Shown here one piece after another: positions 1 to 10,322 of a stretch of 64,000 nt of DNA (the first letter of the stretch is position 1; each line of letters begins with the position of its first letter). Source of the DNA: Scedosporium boydii. Lineage: Eukaryota; Ascomycota; Sordariomycetes; Microascales; Microascaceae. Location of the stretch: NCBI GenBank assembly GCA_002221725.1, contig NJFT01000011.1, positions 248,001 through 312,000 on the forward strand, given 5' to 3'. The notes under the pieces were generated by a model. It made no database searches and was not told the origin of the DNA. It saw nothing but the letters and a program-made list of their open reading frames with translations. The position numbers were made by a program, and so were the translations under genes.

Positions 1-2043
1 GGCACTAGTAGAAGCTAAACGCTCTATAAAAGACTTAACTAATACTATAATAGGAAACTAGATAATATTATATTAGACCTTATTAACCTTTAAAAACAAA
101 TCGATGACCTTTACTATACTATCCTCAACGAAGCTAACCTTAATATAAGAATCAATAATATAGAAGAAGAAGGCCTCTAAAATAATGAAAAATAATAAAA
201 GAAAATCTAGGAACTCTAGTAATAAGTCTAGGAACTAAAGAAAGAAAAGAAATAAAAAGAAACTTAAAAAACTAAAACTACTATAGAAAAATTTATAGAA
301 GAACTAGAGGAATAAGTATATCTCCTTAAGGCCTAGTAAGGACCTATAGCTAAACTAGAGAACCTAGAAGGAATAAGCCCTATAGAGCTTAGGGACCTCT
401 ATAAAAAACTCTAAGATGAAATCAATAAATAATATAAACTTGCTTAGAGCCTTATTAATAACCTATAAGAAATAATAGAGCTAAATAAATAATAATAAAA
501 ACAATACTAGGAGATCTAAAGACTTTAGTAGCAAATAGCTAGCTTATAAAGGCTATAGTATAGTAGCTTAATATTAGTTACTAAAGAAATCATATAAATA
601 ATAGGACCTGGACCCAAGCAGGAACTATAAAAAATAAATATTATAGAAAGATAGAAGATCTGTTACCTAAAGGTACCTATTACCCTAGCTAGATAAGAAT
701 TCCTAGCTCTAGTAAATAGTAGGGCATAAGAGAACTTCATTTTTCTAATAATTATTAATTAGTTAAAACTACTATAAGTAGAAAAACACTAGCTATATAC
801 CTTAAATATATATAATAAAATACTAGTAGACTATAAAAGTAAAGTAATTAGTATAGAGACTATATACCTTTATATTACTATTACTAGATAAGTTAACTAT
901 ATCTTTTTTAATATTACTAAGATTACTAGATATTCTATTATACTAGGAACCCTATAGCTATAGATAAGGAACCTATAGATTAATTAGGTAATTAATTAGC
1001 TTACTTAGAATAAGACTAAGTAAGGCCTAGGAAATAACTTAGCCCCTAAATAGTATTAATTAGAGAAGTTACTTTTAAGTAAGCTAAGAGCTTTTAAAAA
1101 TATAATCTATCTTAAAGTACTTACTATAAAAGATTTAAATTACTTACTAAAAGGAAGAAAGCATAAATAAGTATATATAATAAGAGCTATAATAGCCTTT
1201 AAAACTATACTACTAGTAGAAGAAATACTATAGTATATACTTAAGAAATACTAAAAATATAGTAAGGTATTTATAGAAGAATTAGAAACTAAACTACTTA
1301 AATATAGCTAGTAAGATTATAAAATACTATTAAAAGAAGGTACTCAACTAAAGTTTATACCTATCTACAACCTCAATAAAGTATAGCAGCAAGTACTAAA
1401 AGACTATATAATAAAGATACTAAAAAAAGGATATATTAGGTCCTTAATATTACTAGTAGGATACCTAATCCTCTAGGTACTAAAGAAGAATAGTAAACTA
1501 TAAATATATATAGACTATTAATAATTTAATAAAATTACTATTAAAAATTAATACCTACTACTACTTATCTTAGAACTATAAGATATACTCTAGGAAGTAT
1601 AGTAGTTTACAACTCTAGACTTAAGAGGAGTATATAACCTAATCTATATTAAGGAAGGTAATAAGTAGAAGACTACCTTTAGGACATATTTTAGGTACTT
1701 TAAATACTTAGTTATACCTTTTAGATTAATAAATACCTTTACAAGCTTCTAAATAATAATCAACTACATCCTATGAGAATACTTAGACTACTTTATAGTA
1801 ATATACCTTAATGATATCCTTATCTTCTTAAAAATACTAGAGGAATATAAGAAATATATATATAAGGTTCTATAGAAGCTGTAAGAAGCAAAATTACTAG
1901 TGGAACCAGCTAAGTGCGAATTCTACAAGCAATAAGTAGACTTTTTTAGATATATAATTTAACCTAGGAAGATCTAAATATAAGAATCGAGGGTTAAAGC
2001 TATCTTAGAATAGCTAGTATTAATTAATATTATAGAAGTAAGA

Positions 2044-2192
2044 TGTAAGATAATTGTAAGGGGTAACAATTATCTTAATAGACTAAAAGATCCGTTAGTT
2101 CCAGCGCTACATATCTAGAACTGCCCCTTACATTCACTTAAGAACCCTCTTAATCGTGGCGGAATCTAGCTACTTCTAGGTATATCCTTATA
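2044..2192. repeat. Left 149-bp terminal repeat of the TRIM-like element
   Basis: It starts TGTAAGATAATTG and ends CCTTATA. A perfect 9-bp inverted repeat, GATAATTGT and ACAATTATC, lies at 2049-2057 and 2066-2074, so the repeat end can fold into a hairpin with an 8-base loop. This copy is less RIP-mutated than its partner. Confidence 0.82.
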
Positions 2193-2517
2193 ATTCTTCC
2201 CCCTCTAAGTAGGCTTGTCCCGAGCCTCAATTAGAGCAAGCTAAGAATTAAATAGTGAATGCGAACCCCTAAGAGATGTGCTGCATATAGCACCCCTTAT
2301 AAGCCCGACAAAAGATTATTGTAGCTATGTGCTTAGGCTACTTCTAGTACACTATGCCCTATAATAGTTATATAGGAAACCTCTGAGCTTCTTATGTAGA
2401 AAAACCTCTATACTGTATAGGAAAAATACCTCTGTGCTGACTGGGGTTTAAACTAGCAATTGTATACGCCTAGCCCGAATTCCCTAATCTAGTAGACCTA
2501 TATAGTGCTGGAATAAT

Positions 2518-2666
2518 TGTAAGATAATTGTAAGGGGTAATAATTATCTTAATAGACTAAAAGATTTGTTAGTTCTAGTGCTATATGTCTGGAACTACCT
2601 CTTATATTTACTTAAGAACCCTCTTAATCGTAGTAGAATCTAGCTACTTCTAAGTATATCCTTATA
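2518..2666. repeat. Right 149-bp terminal repeat of the TRIM-like element
   Basis: It matches 2044-2192 along its full length. The differences are almost all transitions of the RIP type (for example GGTAACAATT against GGTAATAATT, and CGTGGCGG against CGTAGTAG). The hairpin stem at its start has one RIP-type change. Confidence 0.82.
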
Positions 2667-4744
2667 TAAGAGGATTCCTTAGATTCCTTAACTTCTATAG
2701 GAGGTTTTTAGGAGGCTATAGTACTTGTATATAGGCTCTTATAAAACTCACTAAGAAGGATAAACTATTTTAATAGGGACTAGAGGAATAGAAAGTATTC
2801 TAGGAAGCTAAGTAATTAGTATATAAATAACCTATATTCTATTAAGTAGATCTAATAAAACCTTTCGAACTAGAAATAGATATGTTAGACTATAGACTAA
2901 GTATATAACTAAGATAGTAAGATGAGGATAGCAAGATTTACCTAGTAGTATTTATATTAAAGAAACTTAATAGACCTAAACTATACTATACTATCCCTAA
3001 TAAGGAACTAATAGCTATTATTAAAGTATTTAAGAAATAGAGACACTACCTTACTAGAGCTAAGTATCTAATTACAGTATACTCTAATTATAAGAACCTT
3101 ATAGGGTTTACTATAATAAAGGAACTTAATTAATAATAAGTATAATAAGTAGAAGAACTGTCTAAATATAATTTTAAGATTATATATATTAAAGGAAAGG
3201 AAAATAAAAGAGCTAATACTCTCAGCTAGAGACTAGACTATTTTTAGAAGGTATTAAAAGAGATAGGTATCCTCCTTTACTATAATAATAAAGGAAACCT
3301 ATAATAGCTAACTATAGGCTACTAGATATAATAGGTTAACCTAATTATAGAAGAAATTGAGAACTACTATATAAACCTTAGACTATAAGACCAAATGTAG
3401 ACCTAAGGGCAAATATAGATAATAGTATCCCTAAATCTAGTAGAAAAGTTTATCTAAGTAATCTATAAAGTACTATATAATAGGTACCTAGGAATTATGA
3501 AAACTATAGAAAAGATACTAAAGAGATACTATATTCTATACTTTAAGAAAGTAATTACTAAGGTTATAGCTAGGTGCCCTTAGTATAGAAAAAATAAAAA
3601 TTAACCTTATAAGCTTTATAGATAACTATAACTTATACTAATACTAGAAGTACTATAGTAGAAGATTATTATTAACTTTATTATTAAACTACTAAAGTTA
3701 AAGGACCTAGCTATAGGAGTTAAATATAATAGTATTATAGTAGTAATTAATAGACTAATAAAGTATACTTACTTTATACCCTATAATAAATCTATAAAGG
3801 TACTACAATTTATAAAGCTATTTCTATAAACTATAGTAGTAAATTATAACCTATTAGAAGAGATTAACTTAAATAGAAGCAAAATATTTATCTCTTACTT
3901 CTAATAGAGCCTATTAGATAGAATAAGAATTAACTACAAGCTATCTACTACCTACTATCTAGAAATATAAAAGTAGATAGAATAAATAAACTAAATACTT
4001 AAAATATACCTATAATACTATATCAACTAAAAATAAGATAACTAGATATTACTACTACCCCTAGCCTAGAAAGCCTATAATACTAATATATTAGAAAGTC
4101 TTAAAATATTACTATTTTATATAAACTATAATATTAAACCTAGGACAGGATTTAAGCCTATAGGTATAAAAATATAAGTAAAATAAGTAATCCTTATAGT
4201 AAATAAGATAAAGGAATTATATAGGTAGTTAAAAGAGGAACTATAGTTTATCTAATAAAAAATGAAATACTATACTAATAATAAATAGCTTAAGAGACTA
4301 ACTCTTAAGAGAGGAAGTAAGGTTTAGTTACTATAGAAGAAACTAGGAACTAGGGACCCTTAAATTAAAACTACATAACTAAGTAACAAGCTTAATTACT
4401 AAAAACTAGGACCCTTCCTAGTTAAAAAAAAAGTCTTAGAAGTTAATTATAAGTTAGACCTACTAGCAGGTATAGATAACTACCTAGTATTCTATATGGT
4501 ACTACTTAAGCTAGTATATAAAAAAATACTACTAGGAAAATCAGTCTAGCTTAAAGTAGAAGAATAAGGAATCTTTGAGGTAGAAAAGATTACTAACTTA
4601 TAAAATAATAAAGGAACTATTAAGTATTTAGTTAAATAGAAAAACTATAAAGAAAGTAATAATACTTAGAAACCTATTAAATATTTAATAGGGAGCCTAT
4701 AACTCCTTATAGACTTCTACTAGAGAAACCTAATAAAACTAAGA

Positions 4745-5200
4745 GATCTAGTAGTATAAGATCTATTAGTAAGCTCTAATCAATCTCCAAACCAGGGATA
4801 GAGGCAGTGGCGCTCTCTATAGCGTCCTCCTCTACTACCTACTCTATCCCTAACCTAACAATTTCTAGGGCTTTTTTCCTATAGAGCTTCTCCTCCCTGC
4901 ATAGGCGACGGACCTTGGAGGAAGCGGCCTAGAAGGCTTCTAGGGCCTTCTCTACCTCCTCCTCTACCTTCTATTTTTTATATTCTAAATAGGCTTATTC
5001 CTATTCTAAGTAATTGACTAAGGAATCAGTACTAATAGTAAAGAACCTAAAGAAGGATGGAACTTACAAGCTAAGTTAGTAATACCTCTAGTATTATAGT
5101 TCAGGTACTTAAGGCAAATGTAGCTATTATAGTAGGACTACCCCTCATAAACTACGTAGTCCTAAGGAGTTTTTATATTAAAATAAGAAGTATACTTAAG
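4745..5200 (-). pseudogene. Antisense coding frame of chromovirus A (coiled-coil-like)
   Basis: On the strand opposite to pol, between the chromodomain and the LTR, a charged frame is readable with few stops. It includes YRKKALEIVRLG (about 4850-4885) followed by an acidic VVEED stretch. It matches the position and layout of the antisense frames in copies B and C but is clearly diverged from them. The pattern (Glu/Ala-rich helix, then basic residues, KG.E.V, then a Leu-Asp-acidic run) resembles small coiled-coil proteins I recall from transposon-derived ORFs in many filamentous fungi. That resemblance is from memory; the function is unknown. Confidence 0.5.
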
Positions 5201-5421
5201 TATCTTAAAAGGATACTACTTAGAAAGAATGTTATCTACAGCCTAAGCAAGGTAATTATAATTAATCTAAAAAGTTATAACTCCTAAGTAAAACTTAGAA
5301 ATACAGTTAAGTATAATTAAAGAGATAAGTAAGGAACTTACAAGTATAAAGAAAACGAAGGGAAGCTCTATATAGAACTAATAGGTCTTTAGGGACAAAG
5401 ACTAAGGCAGAGGGGAAATCG

Positions 5422-5868
5422 TATTATAACCTGGCCGTAGCTATGTTATATGATATAGGTAGTAAGTTAGAACAGTAGAACTAGGAAAGATGAAATAGCT
5501 TAGTCATAGGATCGGGCGGCTTAGCGACTAATGCATCAGTCGGACGGCTACCTAACCGATCGGCCAGACGAACCAAGGGTCGACCAGGCGATCGAGTAAA
5601 GACTCGATCGACTACGATGAGGAACTAAAGATAGATGGAAGAAGTGTCTATATAAAGCTACAACGTCTCCCACTAGTCTAGTTATCTTCTAGACTCTTCA
5701 GTAGTCAATATAAGTAACATCTACACCCTACACTTATATATATACTCTCAACACCTATTATTGTAAATACTACTTAACTACTTTACTTATCTCTAAACAG
5801 GCACCTACTATCCCAGCACTCGCCTATTCCATTGATTAGCCGGAACCCGAAGTATTAAGATTATAATA
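5422..5868 (+). repeat. 3' LTR of chromovirus A (447 bp)
   Basis: The ends align with the LTRs of B and C (start TATTATAACC, RIP-mutated from TG; end GATTATAATA). Inside are a TATA-like box (TATATAAAGC near 5651) and a GATC-rich upstream part, including two inverted 9-base arms, CGATCGAGT and ACTCGATCG, near 5589-5612. The last bases run straight into copy B. Confidence 0.8.
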
Positions 5869-8385
5869 ATTTATAATATTAGACCTAAAGAGAATATATA
5901 ACCTAATCTATATTAAGAAAGATAATAAGTAAAAGATAGCCTTTTAAACTTATTATAGCTATTTTAAATACTTAGTTATACCTTTTAGATTAACTAATAT
6001 CTTAATAAGTTTTTAGATAATAATTAATTATATATTATAAAAATACTTAGACTAATTTATAGTAATATACTTTAATAATATTTTTATTTACTTTAAGATA
6101 CTAGAAGAATATAAGAAGTATATATATAAGGTCTTCTAGAAGCTAGAAAAAGTAAACTTACTAATTGAAATTATTAAATATAGATTTTATAAATAAGAAG
6201 TAGATTTTTTTAGTTATATTATCTAACTAGGTAAGATCTAGATATAGTAATTAAAGGTTAAGGCTATCTTAGACTAGCTAGTACTAACTAATATTTTAGA
6301 AGTTAGAGGATTTTTTAGATTTCTTAATTTCTACTATAGGTTCTTAAAGAATTATAGTAAGAAGGTTAAAGTACTTACTAATTTAATAAAGAAAGATACT
6401 CTTTTTAAATAAGGACTTAAGAAATAAAAAGTATTTTAGGAGGCTAAGTAAGTAGTAAGTAAGTAACTAGTATTTATTAAAGCTAACTTTATAAAACTAT
6501 TTAAAGTAAAAATAAATATCTTAGACTATAATATTAGAGCCTAGCTTAGGTAATAAAATAAAATAATAAATTCTAACTAATAGCTTTTATATCTAAAAAG
6601 CTTAGTAGACTAATATTATAATATACTATACTTAAATATACTTAATAAAGAACTTATAGCTATTATTAAAGCTTTTAAGAAATAGAAATACTACCTAGTT
6701 AGTATTAAATATTTTATTATAGTCTACTTAGACTATAAAAACCTTATAAGGTTTATAATAACTAAGAAACTTAACTAATAATAAGTTTAATATATAGAAG
6801 AACTATTAAAGTATAACTTCTAAATTATATATATTAAAGGGAAGAAAAATGGAAAAGTAGATACTCTTAGCTAATATCCTAACTACTTCTAGAAGACATT
6901 TAAAGAAATATAGACTATATTATACTAAGATAATAAAGGCAATTTATAATAAGTTATAATAAGTTATTAAGTTAAGTAGAACTAGGAATTACTTAAAGAG
7001 ATAAGGAAATGATAAAAAGATTATAGGACCTTATATTATAAAGATCTTTTAAACTACCTAGATATAAGAAAATAAAATAGCTTATAGTACTAAAATAGAA
7101 GACTAATAATTACTAGTAACCTTACTAGCTATATCTTCTAGAAAATATATAAGTTACTACTATATAGTTACTTAAGCTTTAGAAAAATACTTAAGATCTT
7201 TAGGAGAGACTATTAAATAGACTATAGCCTTAAAAGCCTTAAATACTTAATTAAGATATATAAGTACTATATATAAAATAAGATATTATAATATAAGTTA
7301 TATAGAAAGCTATAACTTATACTAGTACTAGAAGTACTATAGTAAAAGATTACTATCGATTTTATTATTAAGCTATCTACGTCTAAGAACTTAGTTATTA
7401 GAATAAAGTATAATAATATTATAATAGTAGTTAATAAACTAATAAAATATACCTACTTTATATTCTATAATAAAGCTATAAAAGCCTTATAGTTTACTAA
7501 GCTATTTTTATAAATAGTAATAGCTAATTATAATCTACTAAAAGAAATTAACTTAGATAGAGGTAGTATATTTATCTTATATTTCTAGTAAAGTTTATTA
7601 GATAGAATAAGAATTAGTTATAAGCTCTCTACTATATACTACCTAGAAATATAAGAGTAGGTTAAGTAAATAAACTAAATACTTAAAGTATACTTATAAT
7701 ACTATATTAACTAAAAATAAGATAACTAGGTATCCCTATTATTTTTAATATAAAAAGCTTATAATACTAATATATTAGAGAATATAAAGCTATTATTATT
7801 TTATATAAATTATAATATTAAACTCTAAGTAGGATTTAAGCTAGTAGGGATAAAAATATAGGTAGAATAAGTAATTATTACTATTAATAAAATAAAGAAG
7901 CTATATAAGCAACTTATAGAAGAACTCTAATTTATATAATAATATATAAAATATTATATAGACTGAAAATAGATTAAGAGACTAAATTTTAAAAGGGAGA
8001 GTAAGGTTTAGCTACTTTAAAAAAAGCTAGAAATAAAAAACCCCTAGATTAAGATAATATAACTAAGTAATAAACTTAATTACTAAAAACTAGGACTCTT
8101 TCTAGTTAAATATAGGGTCTTAGAAGTTAACTATAAGCTTAACTTACTAGAAGGTATAAATAACTACTTAGTATTCTATATAGCCTTACTTAAACTAGTA
8201 TATAAAGATATACTATTTAGGAAATTAATATAGATTAAAGCTTAAGAAAAAAGAATCTTTAAAGTAAAAAAGATCCTTAATTCCTAATATTATAAGAAAG
8301 CTATAAATACTTAATTAAATAAAAAAACTATAATAAAAGTAAAAATACTTAGAAACTTATTAAATATTTAATAGGGAGCGAGTAG
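5869..8385 (+). pseudogene. pol fragment of chromovirus B (RT-RH-IN-chromodomain)
   Basis: Nucleotide and translated similarity to copy A runs throughout: RT at about 5885-6320, RNase H at about 6500-6850, integrase at about 7120-7960 and a chromodomain at about 8245-8385. Many TAA/TAG codons replace Gln, Trp and Arg positions of A. No open frame remains. Confidence 0.82.
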
Positions 8386-8394
8386 CTCTTTACT

Positions 8395-8770
8395 ATATTC
8401 TATTAAAAGAACCTAGAAGCATTCTAGGATCTATTAATTATAGATCTAGTATAGAATTCTAATCGATTATATTTATAATACTAAAAGACTATATAGTAAT
8501 AACTGCCTCCAACTCTTAGCACTCTACCTCCTCTAGCTTATCTAAAAAGTAAAGATCCTATTTTACGATCTCTATCCCTTTTTAAGATAATATCTTCTTT
8601 TATTTCTAAATATATAATAACCTAGTAAGAGCTTTAAAAGCCCTCTATTAAAATTTAACTAAAGCCTATTTAGCTTCCTCCTCTTCCTACTTAAGGTAAT
8701 ACTTCTCTAAGATAAAATAAGAAGCTAGAGATATTAGCTAAGGTATAAAAAACTAAGTAAGTAGTAAACT
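8395..8770 (-). pseudogene. Antisense coding frame of chromovirus B
   Basis: On the minus strand an acidic/basic coiled-coil-like frame is readable across several TAG/TAA codons, with EEEEAK, KKILS, KGIEIVK and LDKLEEVE (the last at 8523-8546). The same residues in the same order occur in copy C on its plus strand (about 19100-20000), so the frame is conserved between copies. The stop codons are at positions where the other copy or the context suggests Gln or Trp, as RIP would give. No function is assigned. Confidence 0.6.
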
Positions 8771-9103
8771 TACTAATACCTATAGGAGTGCTTATAGTAT
8801 TATAAGAGCAACTAAAATAGACGTATTTACTATAGTAGGATATACCCTCTATTATTTTATAGGTAAGAGACTACTAGTTATAAAAAAAATAAGGTATTAT
8901 AATAAAACTAATTTCGTTAATAGTATTAGTAAGTTGCAGGGTGTAAAGTTAAGAAGAAGATAGGTTTCTACTAGAACTTAATATAGTTAGGAATATTAAA
9001 AAACTAGAAAAAAGAAGGCTAGAATATATAAAGCTAGAACTAATAAGTAAAATAATTTATTTATAAGTCTTTAGGAATAAAGACTAAAGGAGGAGAAGTA
9101 TTA

Positions 9104-9554
9104 TATTATAAGCTAACTTTTATATAGGCTTAGAAGTAGTAATATATAGTAAAATAAGAGGGAATAGGTAGCTAGTTATAGGTACTTAGTATATAAGGAA
9201 GTAATTAAAAGATAGAACTAATAATTAGTAGTAATTACTTTTATAATTACTCTAATTATCTAGTAATTACTTTTAATTACTAATTAGAAAGCTTTAATTA
9301 CTTAAGAGAGCTTAGAAGAAAAATATCTATATAAACTATAAGTTTTACTATATATTTAGTTTAGATTTTAAAACTCTCTAGTAGTTAATATAAATATAAT
9401 TATAACCTATACTTATATATATATTTCTACTATATTATTATAAATACTACTTAATTACTTTATTTACTATTAATAGGCTCCTACGATCCTATTACTCGCT
9501 GTACCTACCTAATATCAATTAATTAACCAGTTCTTTAGTATTAGGAACTTAATA
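9104..9554 (+). repeat. 3' LTR of chromovirus B (about 451 bp)
   Basis: Its start (TATTATAAGCTAAC) is identical to the RIP-mutated left LTR of copy C read on the minus strand, and its end (GGAACTTAATA) aligns with solo LTR E. It is more RIP-decayed than the LTR of A: the GATC motifs of the upstream part are nearly all lost to AATT/ATTA forms. Confidence 0.78.
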
Positions 9555-9675
9555 GTAGAGCTATACTATACCTAGAATTTTCTTATTATAAACTCTAAAT
9601 TTCTTTCTTATAAGTAGTATAAGTTTACTATTTTCTTTATTTTCTTAAATAGGTAGTATTAATGTTAATAAATAG

Positions 9676-10322
9676 TCTCAAGGTTATAAAAGAAAATAAA
9701 AGAAGAATAGCTTTTTTACTATTAGAAATTTTTAAGGGGGAAAGAGAAGTAAAAGAAAGAGAAAATAAAGATATAAAGAAGTAATTATATTAGAATAGTG
9801 TCTATGTAGTTCTTATTTTTCTATTTCTAAAGCTAGAAGGAAAGGAGGAGGAAACGGGTCTATATATAGACGATTTCTTCCTATAGAAAGATCGAAAAGT
9901 GACTTCGTTACTTCTTAGATACCCTAGAACTCAAACACATCATCGAACACATTATTCAAGTACTTACGTCATCGAACATGTCATGTTTTTATTTTTATTT
10001 CTTAGTTCTCGGAAAGTTATTTTTAGGTTTCTTACTCCGGTTCTTCTAGAAGCCACGTTTCTATTTCAGTTCTTTTAGAAGCTAAGTTTCTATTCTAGTT
10101 CTTCTAGTTCTTCTAGAGGCTGGGTTTCTATTCTAGTTCTTCTAGTTCTTCCCGTTCTTCTAGAGGCTAGGTTTTTATTCTAGTTCTTTCAGGCCTTTAT
10201 TCTAGTTCTTTTAAGAACTAGTTTTTAAAATAACTTCTTCTTTTTTATTTTTTATTTTTATTTTATATCTTTTAATTTTATAATATTTCTTTATAATATT
10301 ATTTTACTTAAATATAATAATA
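9676..10322 (-). mobile_element. Element R, copy R1 (solo insertion)
   Basis: This is a 647-bp insertion bounded by a perfect AATAG target duplication (9671-9675 and 10323-10327). Read on the minus strand, R begins TATTA (TGTTA in R3) and ends TTGAGA. It holds a TATA-like CTATATATAGACG and a tandem array of a unit of about 29 bp (GTTCTTCTAGAGGCTGGG..., with a 9-bp GTTCTTCTA sub-unit). With no coding capacity, a TG start and a 5-bp duplication it could be a solo LTR of an unseen retroelement. The GA-type 3' end is not the usual CA, so the class stays open. Confidence 0.72.

Larger units (their letters stand above)
2044..2666. mobile_element. TRIM-like mini-LTR element inserted in chromovirus A
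   Basis: This is a 623-bp insertion flanked by a perfect 5-bp target duplication TAAGA (2039-2043 and 2667-2671). Two 149-bp direct terminal repeats (2044-2192 and 2518-2666) bound a 325-bp internal segment with no coding capacity. The repeats begin TG and end TA, which can be TG...CA after RIP. Removing the insert and one TAAGA restores the sequence seen in copy B around 6300-6315. The arrangement is that of a terminal-repeat retrotransposon in miniature (TRIM), needing proteins from another element. The internal part and the left repeat keep more C and G than the surroundings. Its autonomous partner is not visible here. Confidence 0.82.
700..4695 (+). pseudogene. pol of chromovirus A (PR-RT-RH-IN-chromodomain), dead
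   Basis: The protease motif is at 712-726, where the expected D-S-G-A reads N-S-R-A because of G-to-A changes. The RT catalytic box is at 1804-1815 and reads Y-L-N-D instead of Y-L-D-D, again a G-to-A change. RT motifs such as ITIKN and VMPFRL are readable around 1530-1740. The RT/RNase H part is split by the 2044-2666 insertion. Integrase core sequence is readable at about 3650-4200, and the chromodomain at about 4560-4690 (VEKI, then KYLVK, then KNYKESNNT). Dozens of stops, mostly TAA and TAG, make it non-functional. Retention of recognisable protein despite the stops fits RIP acting on a once intact element. Confidence 0.85.
1..5868 (+). mobile_element. Ty3/gypsy chromovirus copy A, RIP-mutated, 5' end outside window
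   Basis: This is a decayed LTR retrotransposon read on the plus strand. Reading through stops shows gag-like sequence, then protease, reverse transcriptase, RNase H, integrase and a chromodomain, followed by about 700 bp of non-pol sequence, a polypurine tract (about 5406-5419) and the 3' LTR (5422-5868). It is interrupted at 2044-2666 by a mini-LTR element. The 5' LTR lies left of the window. The 3' LTR end joins directly to the inside of the RT region of copy B, so A most likely inserted into B. No open frame survives. The domain order and the chromodomain place it among the chromoviruses; the family name is not known. Confidence 0.88.
5869..9554 (+). mobile_element. Chromovirus copy B, interrupted on its 5' side by copy A
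   Basis: The visible part begins inside the RT region (the segment equal to A at about 1612 onward) and continues through RNase H, integrase and chromodomain to a 3' LTR at 9104-9554. Because A's LTR joins B at an internal pol position, the simplest reading is that A inserted into B and the remainder of B lies left of the window. B is heavily RIP-mutated; its RT box reads Y-F-N-N. A polypurine tract (AAAGGAGGAGAAG) sits just before the LTR. Confidence 0.82.
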
